A stretch of 64,000 nt of DNA from Anabaena sp051781005 (GCF_051781005.1 NZ_JBPWOA010000020.1:62001-126000), one strand, 5' to 3'. Positions 1 to 8,543 are shown, numbered from the stretch's first letter. Translations and numbers: made by a program. The notes: generated by a model not told the origin, from the sequence alone.

Positions 1-2
1 CT

Positions 3-395
3 GGTGTTACCAATGGCGGTCAAAATAACGATGCTGCTACCTTAGGCGGAAATATCACAGGCCGTGTGAAATTAGGAAATACTCCCTTTTCCGCACGCGG
101 TAATGTCCTCTGGAGTGATGAAACAACTGCTATCATTCCTGAAGTTTCTTTAGATGTACCCATTGCTAATAAAACCAATGCCTTTATCACTGGTGGCTAT
201 TCTTTTGTAGAGGCAGATGGTAAGCCAACACCTTTGGGTAATAGAGATTCTGTAGTTGTAGGTGCTGGAGTAGAATCTGAAGTTGCCAAAAACTTCCTTG
301 TCTACACTAATGCTAAAGTTGGACTCAAAGCTTACCAAAATAGTGATGCTTCTGCTGTGAGCATTAATGGTGGTCTTGGCTATCGCTTTAGGTAG
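3..395 (+). CDS. C-terminal part of an outer-membrane beta-barrel-like protein (5' end outside window)
   Basis: The reading frame is open from base 3 to a TAG at 393-395 with no in-window start that must be used, so this is the end of a longer gene. The visible 130 residues alternate hydrophobic and polar residues, are rich in Gly, Asn, Ser and Val, and end in GGLGYRFR, the kind of aromatic C-terminal strand that outer-membrane barrels have. An internal GTG at 66 is not a convincing start because coding character continues upstream of it. An outer-membrane role is inferred from composition and the C-terminus only; no substrate can be given. Confidence 0.5.
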   Translation, partial: GVTNGGQNNDAATLGGNITGRVKLGNTPFSARGNVLWSDETTAIIPEVSLDVPIANKTNAFITGGYSFVEADGKPTPLGNRDSVVVGAGVESEVAKNFLVYTNAKVGLKAYQNSDASAVSINGGLGYRFR

Positions 396-864
396 AAAGG
401 AAATTTACTCCAATTGATTGCTAAATTTGTCTCTGGGGGGAAATTGCAGGATGAGACTGATACAATACATTGAGTAAATTTGTGCAATTTAAAGTCATGA
501 TCGCTGTTGGCAAAACTCACAGATATGTTTATATGTCAACAGGTAAAAAGTAAGTTATATCGTGTTAAATTACACCTATTTACTAAGTGCTGGTTTTATC
601 AAGTGTTAAATCACTGATAAAGCCAGCGTTTTGCCATGTTAAAATTAGATTATTCTTCATAATTCCGACCGAATTTTGGGTGTTCTCATAGCTGAAAAGG
701 TACTGTTATAGCAGGAGTCAGGAATCAGGAGTCAGGAGTCAGGAGTAAAACCCTGTTGTGGACGGAGTTTCATTAATACGCTTGATGTCCTAACCTCGTT
801 GTCCGTTGCTATAAATTCCTAATTCAGCTTTAACTGATGCATTATTGACAAACATACTACTGTA
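396..864. other. 469-bp intergenic region before sir
   Basis: No credible gene is visible on either strand. The region is AT-rich, holds the STRR array at 714-748 and presumably the sir promoter. I looked for an NtcA-type GTA-N8-TAC site close to sir and did not find a convincing one. A minus-strand open frame at 790-1068 overlaps the start of sir and is a shadow. Confidence 0.6.
714..748. repeat. STRR: five tandem heptamers (GGAGTCA type)
   Basis: Five contiguous heptamers read GGAGTCA, GGAATCA, GGAGTCA, GGAGTCA, GGAGTAA. There are no spacers, so this is not CRISPR. Tandem heptamers of this kind are the known short tandemly repeated repetitive sequences of heterocystous cyanobacteria. Related runs occur near 30505-30570, 38695-38712, 40343-40372, 51620-51640, 53655-53780 and 63185-63232. 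Confidence 0.9.
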
Positions 865-2778
865 ATGGTTAACTCTGCTCCTTCCCCCGTTAGCAACCGC
901 AAGCCTTCCAAAGTAGAAGGTATCAAAGAAAATAGTAATTTTTTGCGTGAACCTGTAGCTACTGAGATTCTCCAGGACACAACTCACTTTAGTGAAGATG
1001 CAATCCAGATTCTCAAGTTTCACGGATCTTATCAACAAGATAACCGTGATAATCGCGCGAAAGGACAAGAAAAAGATTATCAGTTTATGCTGCGGACAAA
1101 AAATCCTGGTGGGTTAGTACCACCGCAGCTGTATTTGGCTTTGGATCAACTGGCTGATGAATATGGTAATCATACGCTCAGAGCTACGACTCGCCAAGGA
1201 TTTCAGGTACATGGTATCCTGAAAAAGAATCTGAAGGCAGCGATCGCTACTATTGTCCAAAATTTAGGTTCAACTTTAGGCGCTTGTGGTGACATTAACC
1301 GTAACGTCATGGCTCCCCCAGCCCCTTTAAAAAATCGTCCAGAATATGAATATGCTTGGGAATATGCCCAAAATATTGCTGATTTACTCTCTCCCCAAAC
1401 TGGCGCTTATTATGAAATTTGGTTAGATGGGGAAAAAGCAATTAGTGCAGAAGAACATCCAGATGTCAAAGCTGCACGACAAAGTAATGGTAACGGTACT
1501 ATTGTTCATGATTCCGTAGAACCAATCTATGGAACTCACTATATGCCTCGCAAATTTAAAATTTGCGTCACGGTTCCGGGTGATAATTCCGTTGATTTAT
1601 ATTCCCAAGATTTGACTTTGGTTGTCATCACCAATAAAAAAGGCGAATTGCAAGGGTTTGATGTCTTTGCTGGTGGTGGTTTAGGAAGAACACATAATAA
1701 AGAAGAAACCTTTGCCAGAGTTGCTGATCCCATTTGCTATGTAGCCAAGGATGATGTTTATAATCTCGTCAAGGCTATTGTCGCTACTCAGAGAGATTAT
1801 GGCGATCGCACTGACCGACGACACGCTCGGTTAAAATATTTAATCAATGATTGGGGTGTAGACAAATTCCGCACCCAAGTAGAAGAATATTTTGGCAAAA
1901 CTGTCGAACCTTTTAAAACCTTACCCAAGTTCAAATATCAGGACTTTTTAGGCTGGAATGAACAAGGCGACGGTAAACTGTTTTTGGGTATTTCTATTGA
2001 AAACGGTCGGGTTAAAGATGAAGGTGCATTCCAACTAAAAACCGCCTTACGGGAAATAGTTGAGAAATTTAACCTCCCCATTCGACTGACAGGCAACCAA
2101 AATCTGCTATTTTACGAAATTGCCCCAGAAGACAAAGCAGCCATTCAAGAGATTCTTGACCGTTGTGGTATTGTTGCTGACCCCAGCCAAATAGCAGCCT
2201 TAACTCGCTTTGCTATGGCTTGTCCCGCTTTACCTACCTGCGGATTGGCAATTACCGAATCTGAAAGAGCAATTCCAGGAATTTTAGACAGAATCCGCGC
2301 TTTATTAGATAAATTAGGTTTACAAAAAGACCATTTTGTGGTAAGGATGACCGGTTGCCCTAACGGTTGCGCTCGTCCTTACATGGCTGAATTGGGTTTT
2401 GTGGGCAGTGCGCCAGAATCCTATCAAGTTTGGTTAGGTGGTTCACCAGATCAAACGCGTTTAGCTCAACCTATCATTGAGAAATTGCATGACAATGATA
2501 TAGAGAGCTTCCTAGAACCGATATTTATCTACTTCAAAAAATTCCGCAAAGGGAAAGAGAGTTTTGGTGATTTTTGCGATCGCATGGGTTTTGATGCTAT
2601 CCGCGAATTTTCAGCCACCTATACACCCGGAGAACCCACCAGTAGCGGTAAATCACGCCATCGGGTAAGTCTGAGAGATGATGTGTATTTACATCTCAAG
2701 GAAACAGCGGAAAAGCAAAATCGACCAATGACTGATTTGGTACATGATGCGCTAGATAAGTACTTCCAAAATCTGTAG
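865..2778 (+). CDS. sir: Ferredoxin-sulfite reductase with RHH-like C-terminal tail
   Basis: Reduces sulfite to sulfide with six electrons from ferredoxin, in assimilatory sulfur metabolism in the cytoplasm. The 637-residue protein has the duplicated nitrite/sulfite reductase layout. The four cysteines that bind the coupled 4Fe-4S cluster and siroheme are visible as C453-x5-C459 (CPALPTC) and C498-x3-C502 (CPNGC). No flavin or NADPH domain is present, as expected for the ferredoxin type. The unusual part is the last 40 residues (about 597-637): the pattern RVSLRDDVYLHLKETA then NRPMTDLVHDALDKYF resembles a CopG/Arc ribbon-helix-helix unit, which is not needed for catalysis. The ATG at 865 follows the 469-bp gap. 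The gene appears monocistronic. Confidence 0.95.
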   Translation: MVNSAPSPVSNRKPSKVEGIKENSNFLREPVATEILQDTTHFSEDAIQILKFHGSYQQDNRDNRAKGQEKDYQFMLRTKNPGGLVPPQLYLALDQLADEYGNHTLRATTRQGFQVHGILKKNLKAAIATIVQNLGSTLGACGDINRNVMAPPAPLKNRPEYEYAWEYAQNIADLLSPQTGAYYEIWLDGEKAISAEEHPDVKAARQSNGNGTIVHDSVEPIYGTHYMPRKFKICVTVPGDNSVDLYSQDLTLVVITNKKGELQGFDVFAGGGLGRTHNKEETFARVADPICYVAKDDVYNLVKAIVATQRDYGDRTDRRHARLKYLINDWGVDKFRTQVEEYFGKTVEPFKTLPKFKYQDFLGWNEQGDGKLFLGISIENGRVKDEGAFQLKTALREIVEKFNLPIRLTGNQNLLFYEIAPEDKAAIQEILDRCGIVADPSQIAALTRFAMACPALPTCGLAITESERAIPGILDRIRALLDKLGLQKDHFVVRMTGCPNGCARPYMAELGFVGSAPESYQVWLGGSPDQTRLAQPIIEKLHDNDIESFLEPIFIYFKKFRKGKESFGDFCDRMGFDAIREFSATYTPGEPTSSGKSRHRVSLRDDVYLHLKETAEKQNRPMTDLVHDALDKYFQNL

Positions 2779-2883
2779 TAACCCGCAGATAAAAGTGCAA
2801 AGTAGGGTGGGCAATGCCCACCTTGTATATAGCAGTCCTAAATGATTCATGAACACTTCTGTTAAGAGTTCCCTTCCCATGAC

Positions 2884-3012
2884 TTAGGGACTTCCAAATA
2901 AAAAAATATACAAATATTTCTTGTGGTGCGGGCATCTTGCCCGCTAATTATCAAGGGCAGGCAGGATGCCTACCCTACAACATGAGATCATTTATTTTCT
3001 GGAAGTCCCTTA
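2884..3012. repeat. MITE-like element with AGGGACTTCC terminal inverted repeats
   Basis: The left end TTAGGGACTTCCAAATAAAA (2884-2903) and the right end TTTATTTTCTGGAAGTCCCT (2991-3010) are inverted copies of each other. The inside carries the palindromic GCGGGCATCTTGCCCGC and a GGCAGGCAGGATGCCTACC motif and no ORF. Related ends occur at 9351-9515, 56160-56233 and, once, near 32363. It lies between sir and the DUF29 gene, about 105 bp after the sir stop. Confidence 0.7.
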
Positions 3013-3131
3013 CGTCACGCTACATTATCACCGATAAGTTCTCAACTCAAATAGGATTGCTATATAAATAGGGTTTGATAAAAATCTCTTTTGAGATGTT
3101 TTGTGAAATTGGGACGCTCCCAAAAATCCTC

Positions 3132-3172
3132 ATCCTGTACATCCTTAAATCCTGTAAATCCTGATTCAGACA
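3132..3172. repeat. Dispersed repeat (AAATCCTGTAAATCCTGATT family)
   Basis: The string TCCTTAAATCCTGTAAATCC followed by TGATTCAGACA recurs almost unchanged at 4685-4726 and, more diverged, at 32600-32634. No ORF lies inside. The copy sits 46 bp upstream of the DUF29 start, so it lies in that gene's 5' leader or promoter. Confidence 0.7.
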
Positions 3173-3217
3173 ATTTATGTTAAAATTGGTCTAATTATGT
3201 TATCTGAGGGATAAGGT

Positions 3218-3679
3218 ATGACTACAAAAATAGTCCCTTCTATTCAACCTACCCTTTATGAAGAAGATTATTATTTATGGGTAGAAACAACTCTCCAGCA
3301 AATACAAAATAAAGATATTGAAAATCTAGATTGGCAACATTTAGCAGAAGAAATAGAAGCTTTGGGAATTGAACAAAGACGAAAAGTAGAAAGTTATCTC
3401 AAACAATTATTAATTCATCTTTTACTTTATCGTTATTGGGAAACTGAAAAAGAATTTTGTCAGCGAGGTTGGAAAAATGAGATTTCTAATTTTCGAGATG
3501 AATTAGAATTTTCTTGTCGTTCTCAAACACTTTACAACTATTTTCTTAACTGTTTAGATTCAGTTTATCTCAAAGCCAGAAAACAAGCAATTCAAAAAAC
3601 AGGTTTGCTTAGTGAAGTTTTCCCGGAACAATGTCCTTTCAGCCCTGAAGATATCCTCAATAGTGATTTTTTTCCTTAG
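3218..3679 (+). CDS. DUF29 family protein
   Basis: A 153-residue protein that fits the DUF29 family, which is abundant in cyanobacteria and of unknown function. The family pattern is visible: an N-terminal YEEDYYLWVETT segment, then DIENLDWQHLAEEIEALG, a helix with KQLLIHLLLYRYW, and a C-terminal FPEQCPFSPEDIL close to the stop. The protein is mostly helical, soluble, and has no signal peptide. The family is often found near toxin-antitoxin or restriction genes, but neighbours here (sir and ecaA) give no hint. The start ATG at 3218 lies just after GAGGGATAAGGT, which supplies a Shine-Dalgarno-like AAGG. Confidence 0.88.
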   Translation: MTTKIVPSIQPTLYEEDYYLWVETTLQQIQNKDIENLDWQHLAEEIEALGIEQRRKVESYLKQLLIHLLLYRYWETEKEFCQRGWKNEISNFRDELEFSCRSQTLYNYFLNCLDSVYLKARKQAIQKTGLLSEVFPEQCPFSPEDILNSDFFP

Positions 3680-3707
3680 ACGGATGATGTCCAGTATTTT
3701 TGTTGTC

Positions 3708-3738
3708 TGATAGCGAAGCGTGGCGTAGCCATATCAGA
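3708..3738. repeat. Small palindromic dispersed repeat (GATAGCGAAGCGTGGCGTAGCC family)
   Basis: The element reads TGATAGCGAAGCGTGGCG followed by TAGCCATATCA, whose outer TGATA/TATCA and inner GGCG/TAGCC parts pair as an imperfect hairpin. Relatives with the same GCG-TAGC-GTGGCG vocabulary occur at 18827-18857, 31501-31534, 38711-38756, 51579-51612, 53685-53755 and 59617-59645. It lies between two convergent genes (DUF29 and ecaA). Confidence 0.65.
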
Positions 3739-3770
3739 CAAATACAAAATCTGGAGTAAAAAAATTCCAC

Positions 3771-4622
3771 CTATTTTCCGTGAAACTCTATTCTCCTACT
3801 ATTGATAGGTTGCACTGGACGCGCATTCACTTGATATAAACTTTTAAAAGTTGCAATTTGCTCTTCTGAGACTTGAATTGGTTTTATCAGCACATTCCAT
3901 TTAACATTTTCACTGCACGGTGGGGTAGTTAGTGAGCCAGTATAGCTGAAATATTCTTTACTATTAGGTAATAAATTGCCCACATTGATAGGGGAAGTTT
4001 TGACAATATTGTTTTGTCCCACAGCAGGAATATTCATCCAAATTAGATCAATTAAGGGATTAACTACTCCTTTCTTGATCATCACTCCCACAACTGCTAG
4101 TTGTCCGTTTGCATTACGGTGTACCAAGTGCATTTCCATAGCTGATGCTTGATCATCAATAGTATGTTCACTTGGGGTGTGAAAATGAAACTGGAGGAGT
4201 TCATATTCTTCACCGTTGATTTTAATAGTACTACCTGGATTGTAATTTACTTGGATAGTGTGACCATTATTAACGACTGATAAAGGTGTCGATTTATAAT
4301 TGAACTCCATATTTACAGGAGTTCCTTCTACGGCATTATTGATATTGATGGGAGATTGATATTTTCCCAGTTCACAAAGCTCAAAATCAGAACTGAGTTT
4401 ACCCCATGCGGTTGCATTATCTATGCCGACATAACTCCAGTGTGGCATCATTTTATCAGCTAAGGCTTGGGGCGAGAATATAGCAATTAACACTATAAAT
4501 GATGCAGCAATTATGAGAAAGTTTCTACACAAAAGATTATTTGTTTTCACACTTAACTTCCTGGCACTAATATCTATTTTCTCAAGTTTATATCTTAATA
4601 AATAATGCCATATTATGATCAT
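3771..4622 (-). CDS. ecaA: Alpha-type carbonic anhydrase, exported
   Basis: Interconverts CO2 and bicarbonate; alpha-class enzymes of cyanobacteria (EcaA) act in the periplasm or outer layer. An N-terminal hydrophobic stretch (about residues 34-54, ending ALADK) looks like a signal peptide; the 30 residues before it are long for a signal, so a later start is possible. The three zinc ligands are in place: H146 and H148 in QFHFH, and H165 in EMHLVH. The threonine of LTTPPC (T232) matches the catalytic Thr199 of the family. C83 and C236 match the usual disulfide pair. The length agrees with the family. It is convergent with the DUF29 gene and divergent from rsmE. I saw no operator. Confidence 0.93.
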   Translation of the reverse strand: MIIIWHYLLRYKLEKIDISARKLSVKTNNLLCRNFLIIAASFIVLIAIFSPQALADKMMPHWSYVGIDNATAWGKLSSDFELCELGKYQSPININNAVEGTPVNMEFNYKSTPLSVVNNGHTIQVNYNPGSTIKINGEEYELLQFHFHTPSEHTIDDQASAMEMHLVHRNANGQLAVVGVMIKKGVVNPLIDLIWMNIPAVGQNNIVKTSPINVGNLLPNSKEYFSYTGSLTTPPCSENVKWNVLIKPIQVSEEQIATFKSLYQVNARPVQPINSRRIEFHGK

Positions 4623-4684
4623 AAAGTATAAAATTTATGTTTTAGAATGGTGATGCCTATTCTGTCCTTAAAACAAAAATCATT

Positions 4685-4726
4685 ATCCTGTAAATCCTTA
4701 AATCTTGTAAATCCTGATTCAGACAG
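4685..4726. repeat. Dispersed repeat abutting the rsmE start codon
   Basis: Second copy of the CCTTAAATCnTGTAAATCC-TGATTCAGACA repeat seen at 3132-3172. It ends three bases before the rsmE ATG (4730), so it occupies the whole place where a ribosome-binding site would be. No purine-rich Shine-Dalgarno is visible in it. Confidence 0.7.
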
Positions 4727-4729
4727 ATT

Positions 4730-5440
4730 ATGTCTCAACTCCAACGCATTACTATTCATCCAGCCCAACTTCAACAAGGACAAATTTCATTTACATCCCA
4801 ACAACAACATTATTTATTGCGGGTTTTACGGTTACGGGAGGGGGATAAATTTATTGCAATGGATGGCATGGGTAAATGGTGGTTAGCGCAGGTAGTAGGG
4901 GAACAAGGACAGGTTTTAGAAGCCTTACAAGTGGAAACCGAGTTACCTATATCTATAACTTTGATGGTGGCTTTACCAAAAGGAAATGGCTTTGATGATA
5001 TTGTCCGGTGTTGTACAGAGTTGGGTGTAGCTTGTATTATACCGATTTTGAGCGATCGCACTTTACTCAATCCTAGTCCTCAAAAACTTGAACGCTGGCG
5101 ACGCATTGCAGCCGAAGCAGCGGAACAATCAGAGCGTTCATTTGTCCCAACCATCTTAGAACCTATAGCTTTTAGTAAGGCTATCAACGAATGTAACGCT
5201 CATCAGCGTTTTATTTGTGAAGCGCGTGGTCACTATCTACATTTAGCAAAGGTAATAAATAATAACTTATCTGGAGAAATTGCGATCGCTACAGGCCCAG
5301 AAGGAGGATGGACAGATCAAGAAATTGAACTAGCACAACAGGCAAAATTTCAGCCTATTTCCCTTGGTCGTCGCATCTTACGGGCAGTCACCGCGCCAAT
5401 TGTTGCCGTATCATTAATTGCGTCTGCTTGTGAACTATAA
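4730..5440 (+). CDS. rsmE: 16S rRNA (uracil-1498-N3)-methyltransferase
   Basis: Methylates U1498 of 16S rRNA using S-adenosylmethionine, in the cytoplasm. The 236-residue length fits RsmE. The N-terminal PUA-like domain (HYLLRVLRLREGD) is followed by the SPOUT knot, with KGNGFDDIVRCCTELG, the helix AAEAAEQSERSFVP, the SAM-binding ATGPEGGWTDQE and the closing LGRRILRAVTAP. The start at 4730 (MSQLQRITIH) fits the family; a second frame starting at 4647 is a shadow. The translation start directly follows a dispersed repeat. A TPR gene follows 78 bp downstream on the same strand and may be co-transcribed. Confidence 0.95.
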   Translation: MSQLQRITIHPAQLQQGQISFTSQQQHYLLRVLRLREGDKFIAMDGMGKWWLAQVVGEQGQVLEALQVETELPISITLMVALPKGNGFDDIVRCCTELGVACIIPILSDRTLLNPSPQKLERWRRIAAEAAEQSERSFVPTILEPIAFSKAINECNAHQRFICEARGHYLHLAKVINNNLSGEIAIATGPEGGWTDQEIELAQQAKFQPISLGRRILRAVTAPIVAVSLIASACEL

Positions 5441-5518
5441 AGGATATATCTCACGCAAAACGGTAACACTTTTCTTTGCTTCTTAGCGCGAGACATCCAT
5501 TCAGAGTCATTAAAAATC

Positions 5519-6598
5519 ATGCTGGAAGAAGTCACCGCTGCCTTTGAACGCAAAGACTATCAAACCGCAGCCACATTACTCAAACCCTTACTCAAAGAAT
5601 CCCCAGAAAATCCTTGGGTACAACTTTATCTAGGTCGCTTACATGAAGTTTCTGGAAAGCGTCAGCAAGCAGAAAAAACTTATCGCCAACTAATGCGGCT
5701 GACAAGCCATAACAAAATATTGGCACAAGCACGTCAAGGTTTGCAGCGTCTCGAAGAAATCAAGCAAGAAGAAAAACAAAGAGCTATTTCCCAAGCCACA
5801 GCAGAACCAACTAACACCGAACAGGGAATATTAGTATTAGAACCCATTAGTAACGAACTAAAAACCATAGCTGCGCCAAAACTAGCCCTGATTATGCAGA
5901 TAGACTCCTACACAGCTAGGTTAATACTACCAAGTCGTACTTGGAGAGTATACCGCAACGGAAAAGTAGGTGAACTTCAATTTTATGGCACACAGATACA
6001 GCAGGCGGGAATTCCCTGCTTCTGGTTGACAATTCCACAAATTCAGCAAATTCAAGTATTTCAAGTTCAATATTTCTCAGAATTGCAACCAAAACCCACT
6101 GTTATTTGTCGCAATGTAGAAAATCAAATTGGTTCGTTCAGTTTTGACTGGTCAGAAGTCACAGATAGAGTTGTCGGGCTGTTACCAATTTTTGAACAGG
6201 TTGTAGATGTTAATGCCCGTCGTCAACTAGAACGCAAAACCCAAACTCAAGACTATGCCCAATTCTGTGATTTACATTTACCTAAAAGAAATAGCATTTT
6301 GCGAATTTATGACCAAGGCTATGAATTTCAGCAAGGTTTAGAAATTACACCCCAAGCCAATCAAAACACAATTAGAATCAACTGGAATAATTTGATCAAC
6401 TGGCTGGAACATCAACTACCACAAGTCAAGGTTTGGTCAGAGTTCAAGTCTTTTGGAGAAACAGTATTAGATCAATCAGAAATGCTGAATCAAATTCCCT
6501 CTCACATTCACTTATTCCGGCGAGAGCAAAGCAATTGGGATTCAGCATTTCACTTATACAGTGGAATTGTATTTCTTAAAAATACATCAATAAATTGA
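5519..6598 (+). CDS. TPR-containing hypothetical protein
   Basis: A 359-residue protein. Residues 1-90 form about two tetratricopeptide units (AFERKDYQTAATLLKPLLKESPENPWVQLYLGRLHEVSGKRQQAEKTYRQL in segments), followed by a charged helix and then about 240 residues with no family I recognise. The C-terminal part is rich in Gln and aromatic residues and carries no signal peptide or membrane segment. It follows rsmE on the same strand after 78 bp, an arrangement I believe recurs in cyanobacteria, but the function is unknown. TPRs suggest protein-protein contacts only. Confidence 0.75.
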   Translation: MLEEVTAAFERKDYQTAATLLKPLLKESPENPWVQLYLGRLHEVSGKRQQAEKTYRQLMRLTSHNKILAQARQGLQRLEEIKQEEKQRAISQATAEPTNTEQGILVLEPISNELKTIAAPKLALIMQIDSYTARLILPSRTWRVYRNGKVGELQFYGTQIQQAGIPCFWLTIPQIQQIQVFQVQYFSELQPKPTVICRNVENQIGSFSFDWSEVTDRVVGLLPIFEQVVDVNARRQLERKTQTQDYAQFCDLHLPKRNSILRIYDQGYEFQQGLEITPQANQNTIRINWNNLINWLEHQLPQVKVWSEFKSFGETVLDQSEMLNQIPSHIHLFRREQSNWDSAFHLYSGIVFLKNTSIN

Positions 6599-6757
6599 CA
6601 GGGCATGGAAATAAAAACAAAATTTGAGATTTGAGATTTGGGATTAAATAATTCAAAATGCCTAATCTAGAAAGGATTTGATTAAGCCATTTTCAAGCAA
6701 AGAATCAATCTGAAATCGTCAATCCCAAAATGAATTATTATTGCCCTATCGCCAAAT

Positions 6758-7129
6758 TTATCCAGGAGTTTTCACCTGACGCGCCATATCTAGATAGGTG
6801 TTCATATTAGCTCCAGGACGGCGACGACCATTAGAAGAGGAAGGAACTAAATACTTGGGTGCAAAGGTAGTCTCAGTTGGTACTGCTGCTTTAGCTGGTT
6901 CTGCTTTGGCTGCTGGTGCTTTAGCTGGTTCTGCTGTAGCTTTAGTTGCTACTGGTTTAGCTTTGGCTGCTGGTGCTTTAGCTGGTTCTGCTTTAGCTTT
7001 AGTTGCGACTGGTTTAGCTTCAGTCGCTTCTTCTTTTAGTTGTAAGTAGTAACCATTGTCTTTCTTGGCAAACAGTCCAGTAATAAAACCCACAATTCCC
7101 GCGATTAAATTTTTGATAAATCCAAACAT
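6758..7129 (-). CDS. Small protein with amphipathic N-terminus and AKAPAAKA repeats
   Basis: A 123-residue protein of unknown function. Residues 1-21 (MFGFIKNLIAGIVGFITGLF) are a hydrophobic or amphipathic segment without a cleavage site, likely a membrane anchor. Residues about 38-85 are low-complexity Ala/Lys/Pro repeats (AEPAKAPAAKAKPVATKA twice), encoded by near-identical DNA repeats. The C-terminus PSSSNGRRRPGANMNTYLDMARQVKTPG looks conserved rather than random. The opposite-strand 83-residue frame at 6798-7049 is its shadow. ATG at 7129 follows GGAGAAATTGTC, a good Shine-Dalgarno. It is probably a membrane-associated structural or scaffold protein, but that is inference. Confidence 0.75.
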   Translation of the reverse strand: MFGFIKNLIAGIVGFITGLFAKKDNGYYLQLKEEATEAKPVATKAKAEPAKAPAAKAKPVATKATAEPAKAPAAKAEPAKAAVPTETTFAPKYLVPSSSNGRRRPGANMNTYLDMARQVKTPG

Positions 7130-7467
7130 GACAATTTCTCCTGTGTTTAAATATCTTGCAATATCAACGTAATTATTAATTATTGCAGTAGAATGTTACA
7201 TTTTGTTGCCATAATTGCTTCCGGTAAGAATCCCTACACATTTCTACTTATCAAATTGTAGTCACACTATAGGGCAACTGTTATCACCTCATTACAACTA
7301 CTGGCAACTTGTAAATACTGCGAACTAATTATTAAATTTTAATGTAACGAGGAGCAAGATTCTGAGACTTTACTTAATAAAAATTAACAATCACTAGTTA
7401 CCTACAAAAACTGTCATAGCTCGTTTGCAAGTGGATATGCTACTCAGTTATATTTTCTACAGAATTG
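7130..7467. other. 338-bp divergent intergenic region
   Basis: Lies between the divergent small AKAPA-repeat gene and the lipase-like gene, and so must hold both promoters. It is AT-rich. No ORF, clear hairpin or recognisable operator was found. Confidence 0.5.
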
Positions 7468-8100
7468 ATGCTAGAAAATCTGATGAACACTGATCTACAA
7501 CAGCGCAATCCCATTTTATTAGTACATGGTATTAATGACACAGGCGCAGTTTTTAATAGAATGGCGTTCTACCTCAGACAAAGAGGCTGGTCTGTTTATA
7601 CCCTAGATTTGTTGCCTAACAATGGATCTGAGGTTCTGGATAAGTTAGCACAGCAGGTAGCTGATTATGTAGCTGCTACTTTTGCACCAGAACAACCATT
7701 AGATTTACTAGGCTTTAGCATGGGTGGAATTGTTAGTCGCTATTACATCCAACGTTTGGGGGGAATAGATAAAGTCCAGCGTTTTATTACCATATCATCT
7801 CCCCACCAAGGAACTATGATGGCTTACGGTTCTTGGCTTCCGGGTTGTGTGCAAATGCGTCCCGATAGTTCTTTGCTTGAGAATTTGAATTTTGATGTCG
7901 AGATGTTAAAACAGTTAAATTTTACATCTATATGGACACCTTATGATTTGATGATTGTACCTGCGACAAGTTCACAAATGTCATTAGGTAAGGAAGTTAT
8001 CTTACCAGTTGCATTCCACCCTTGGATGTTAACAGATCATCGGACTCTAGCAATAGTCGCAGAAACTTTCACAGAACCAATTAATTACGTATTAGCGTAG
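7468..8100 (+). CDS. Lipase-like alpha/beta hydrolase
   Basis: A 210-residue alpha/beta-hydrolase of the triacylglycerol lipase (LipA/EstA-like) type. PILLVHGIND is the first strand and oxyanion loop, LLGFSMGGIVSRYY carries the nucleophile serine in a GFSMG elbow, ISSPHQGTMMAYG follows, and ILPVAFHPWMLTDHRT near the end contains the likely catalytic His. The acidic triad member is probably in WTPYDLMIVPATSS. No signal peptide is seen, so it is probably cytoplasmic. A TTG at 7465 precedes the ATG at 7468; the ATG is the more likely start, with ATG 7483 as alternative. The substrate cannot be deduced. Confidence 0.88.
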   Translation: MLENLMNTDLQQRNPILLVHGINDTGAVFNRMAFYLRQRGWSVYTLDLLPNNGSEVLDKLAQQVADYVAATFAPEQPLDLLGFSMGGIVSRYYIQRLGGIDKVQRFITISSPHQGTMMAYGSWLPGCVQMRPDSSLLENLNFDVEMLKQLNFTSIWTPYDLMIVPATSSQMSLGKEVILPVAFHPWMLTDHRTLAIVAETFTEPINYVLA

Positions 8101-8114
8101 TTAATTACTTTAGT

Positions 8115-8543
8115 TTAAGTTTCGCCAATCAGAATATGCTCAGAACTCCCAAAAATCGCCTCTGGATAGCGATAATACTTAAATTCCATTAAGTTATAGA
8201 AAGGATCTTCTAGAAAGAAAGTTTTATGCTCTAGGGAAGAACCAACAAAGCGGTTTTTGCCTTCTTCTCTAAAAGTTAGCTGTTTGATGTGCGCTCTTTC
8301 TAATAATTGTTGCCAATCTTGTTCATCTGTAAAAATTAACCCAAAATGTCGGGGATAAATACCAGGTTGGGGTATTAAAGATTCTTTGGTAATATGGGCT
8401 ACAAGCTGATGACCGTAGAGATTGAGAATAAGGGCGTGAGGGTTTTCTCTTCCGGGTATGCAACCCAAGCCATCAACATAATAGGCTTTGGTTTGGTGAA
8501 TATTGCTGACGGGGAAAGCGAGATGAAATAAAGTTTTTTGCAT
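8115..8543 (-). CDS. VOC (glyoxalase/bleomycin-resistance fold) family protein
   Basis: A 142-residue single VOC module. The N-terminal strand LFHLAFPVSNIHQTKAYYVDGLG carries the first metal-ligand candidate His, YPRHFGLIF the next, and FFLEDPFYNLMEFKYY the C-terminal Glu, so the usual metal site is intact. Related cyanobacterial proteins are annotated glyoxalase or dioxygenase without biochemical proof; the reaction is not known. It is convergent with the lipase-like gene, with only 14 bp between them. Confidence 0.85.
   Translation of the reverse strand: MQKTLFHLAFPVSNIHQTKAYYVDGLGCIPGRENPHALILNLYGHQLVAHITKESLIPQPGIYPRHFGLIFTDEQDWQQLLERAHIKQLTFREEGKNRFVGSSLEHKTFFLEDPFYNLMEFKYYRYPEAIFGSSEHILIGET

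Noticed and set aside
714..748. Tandem repeats that could look like a CRISPR array
   Set aside because: Units of 7 bp are directly adjacent with no spacers, and no cas gene is near; this is STRR.
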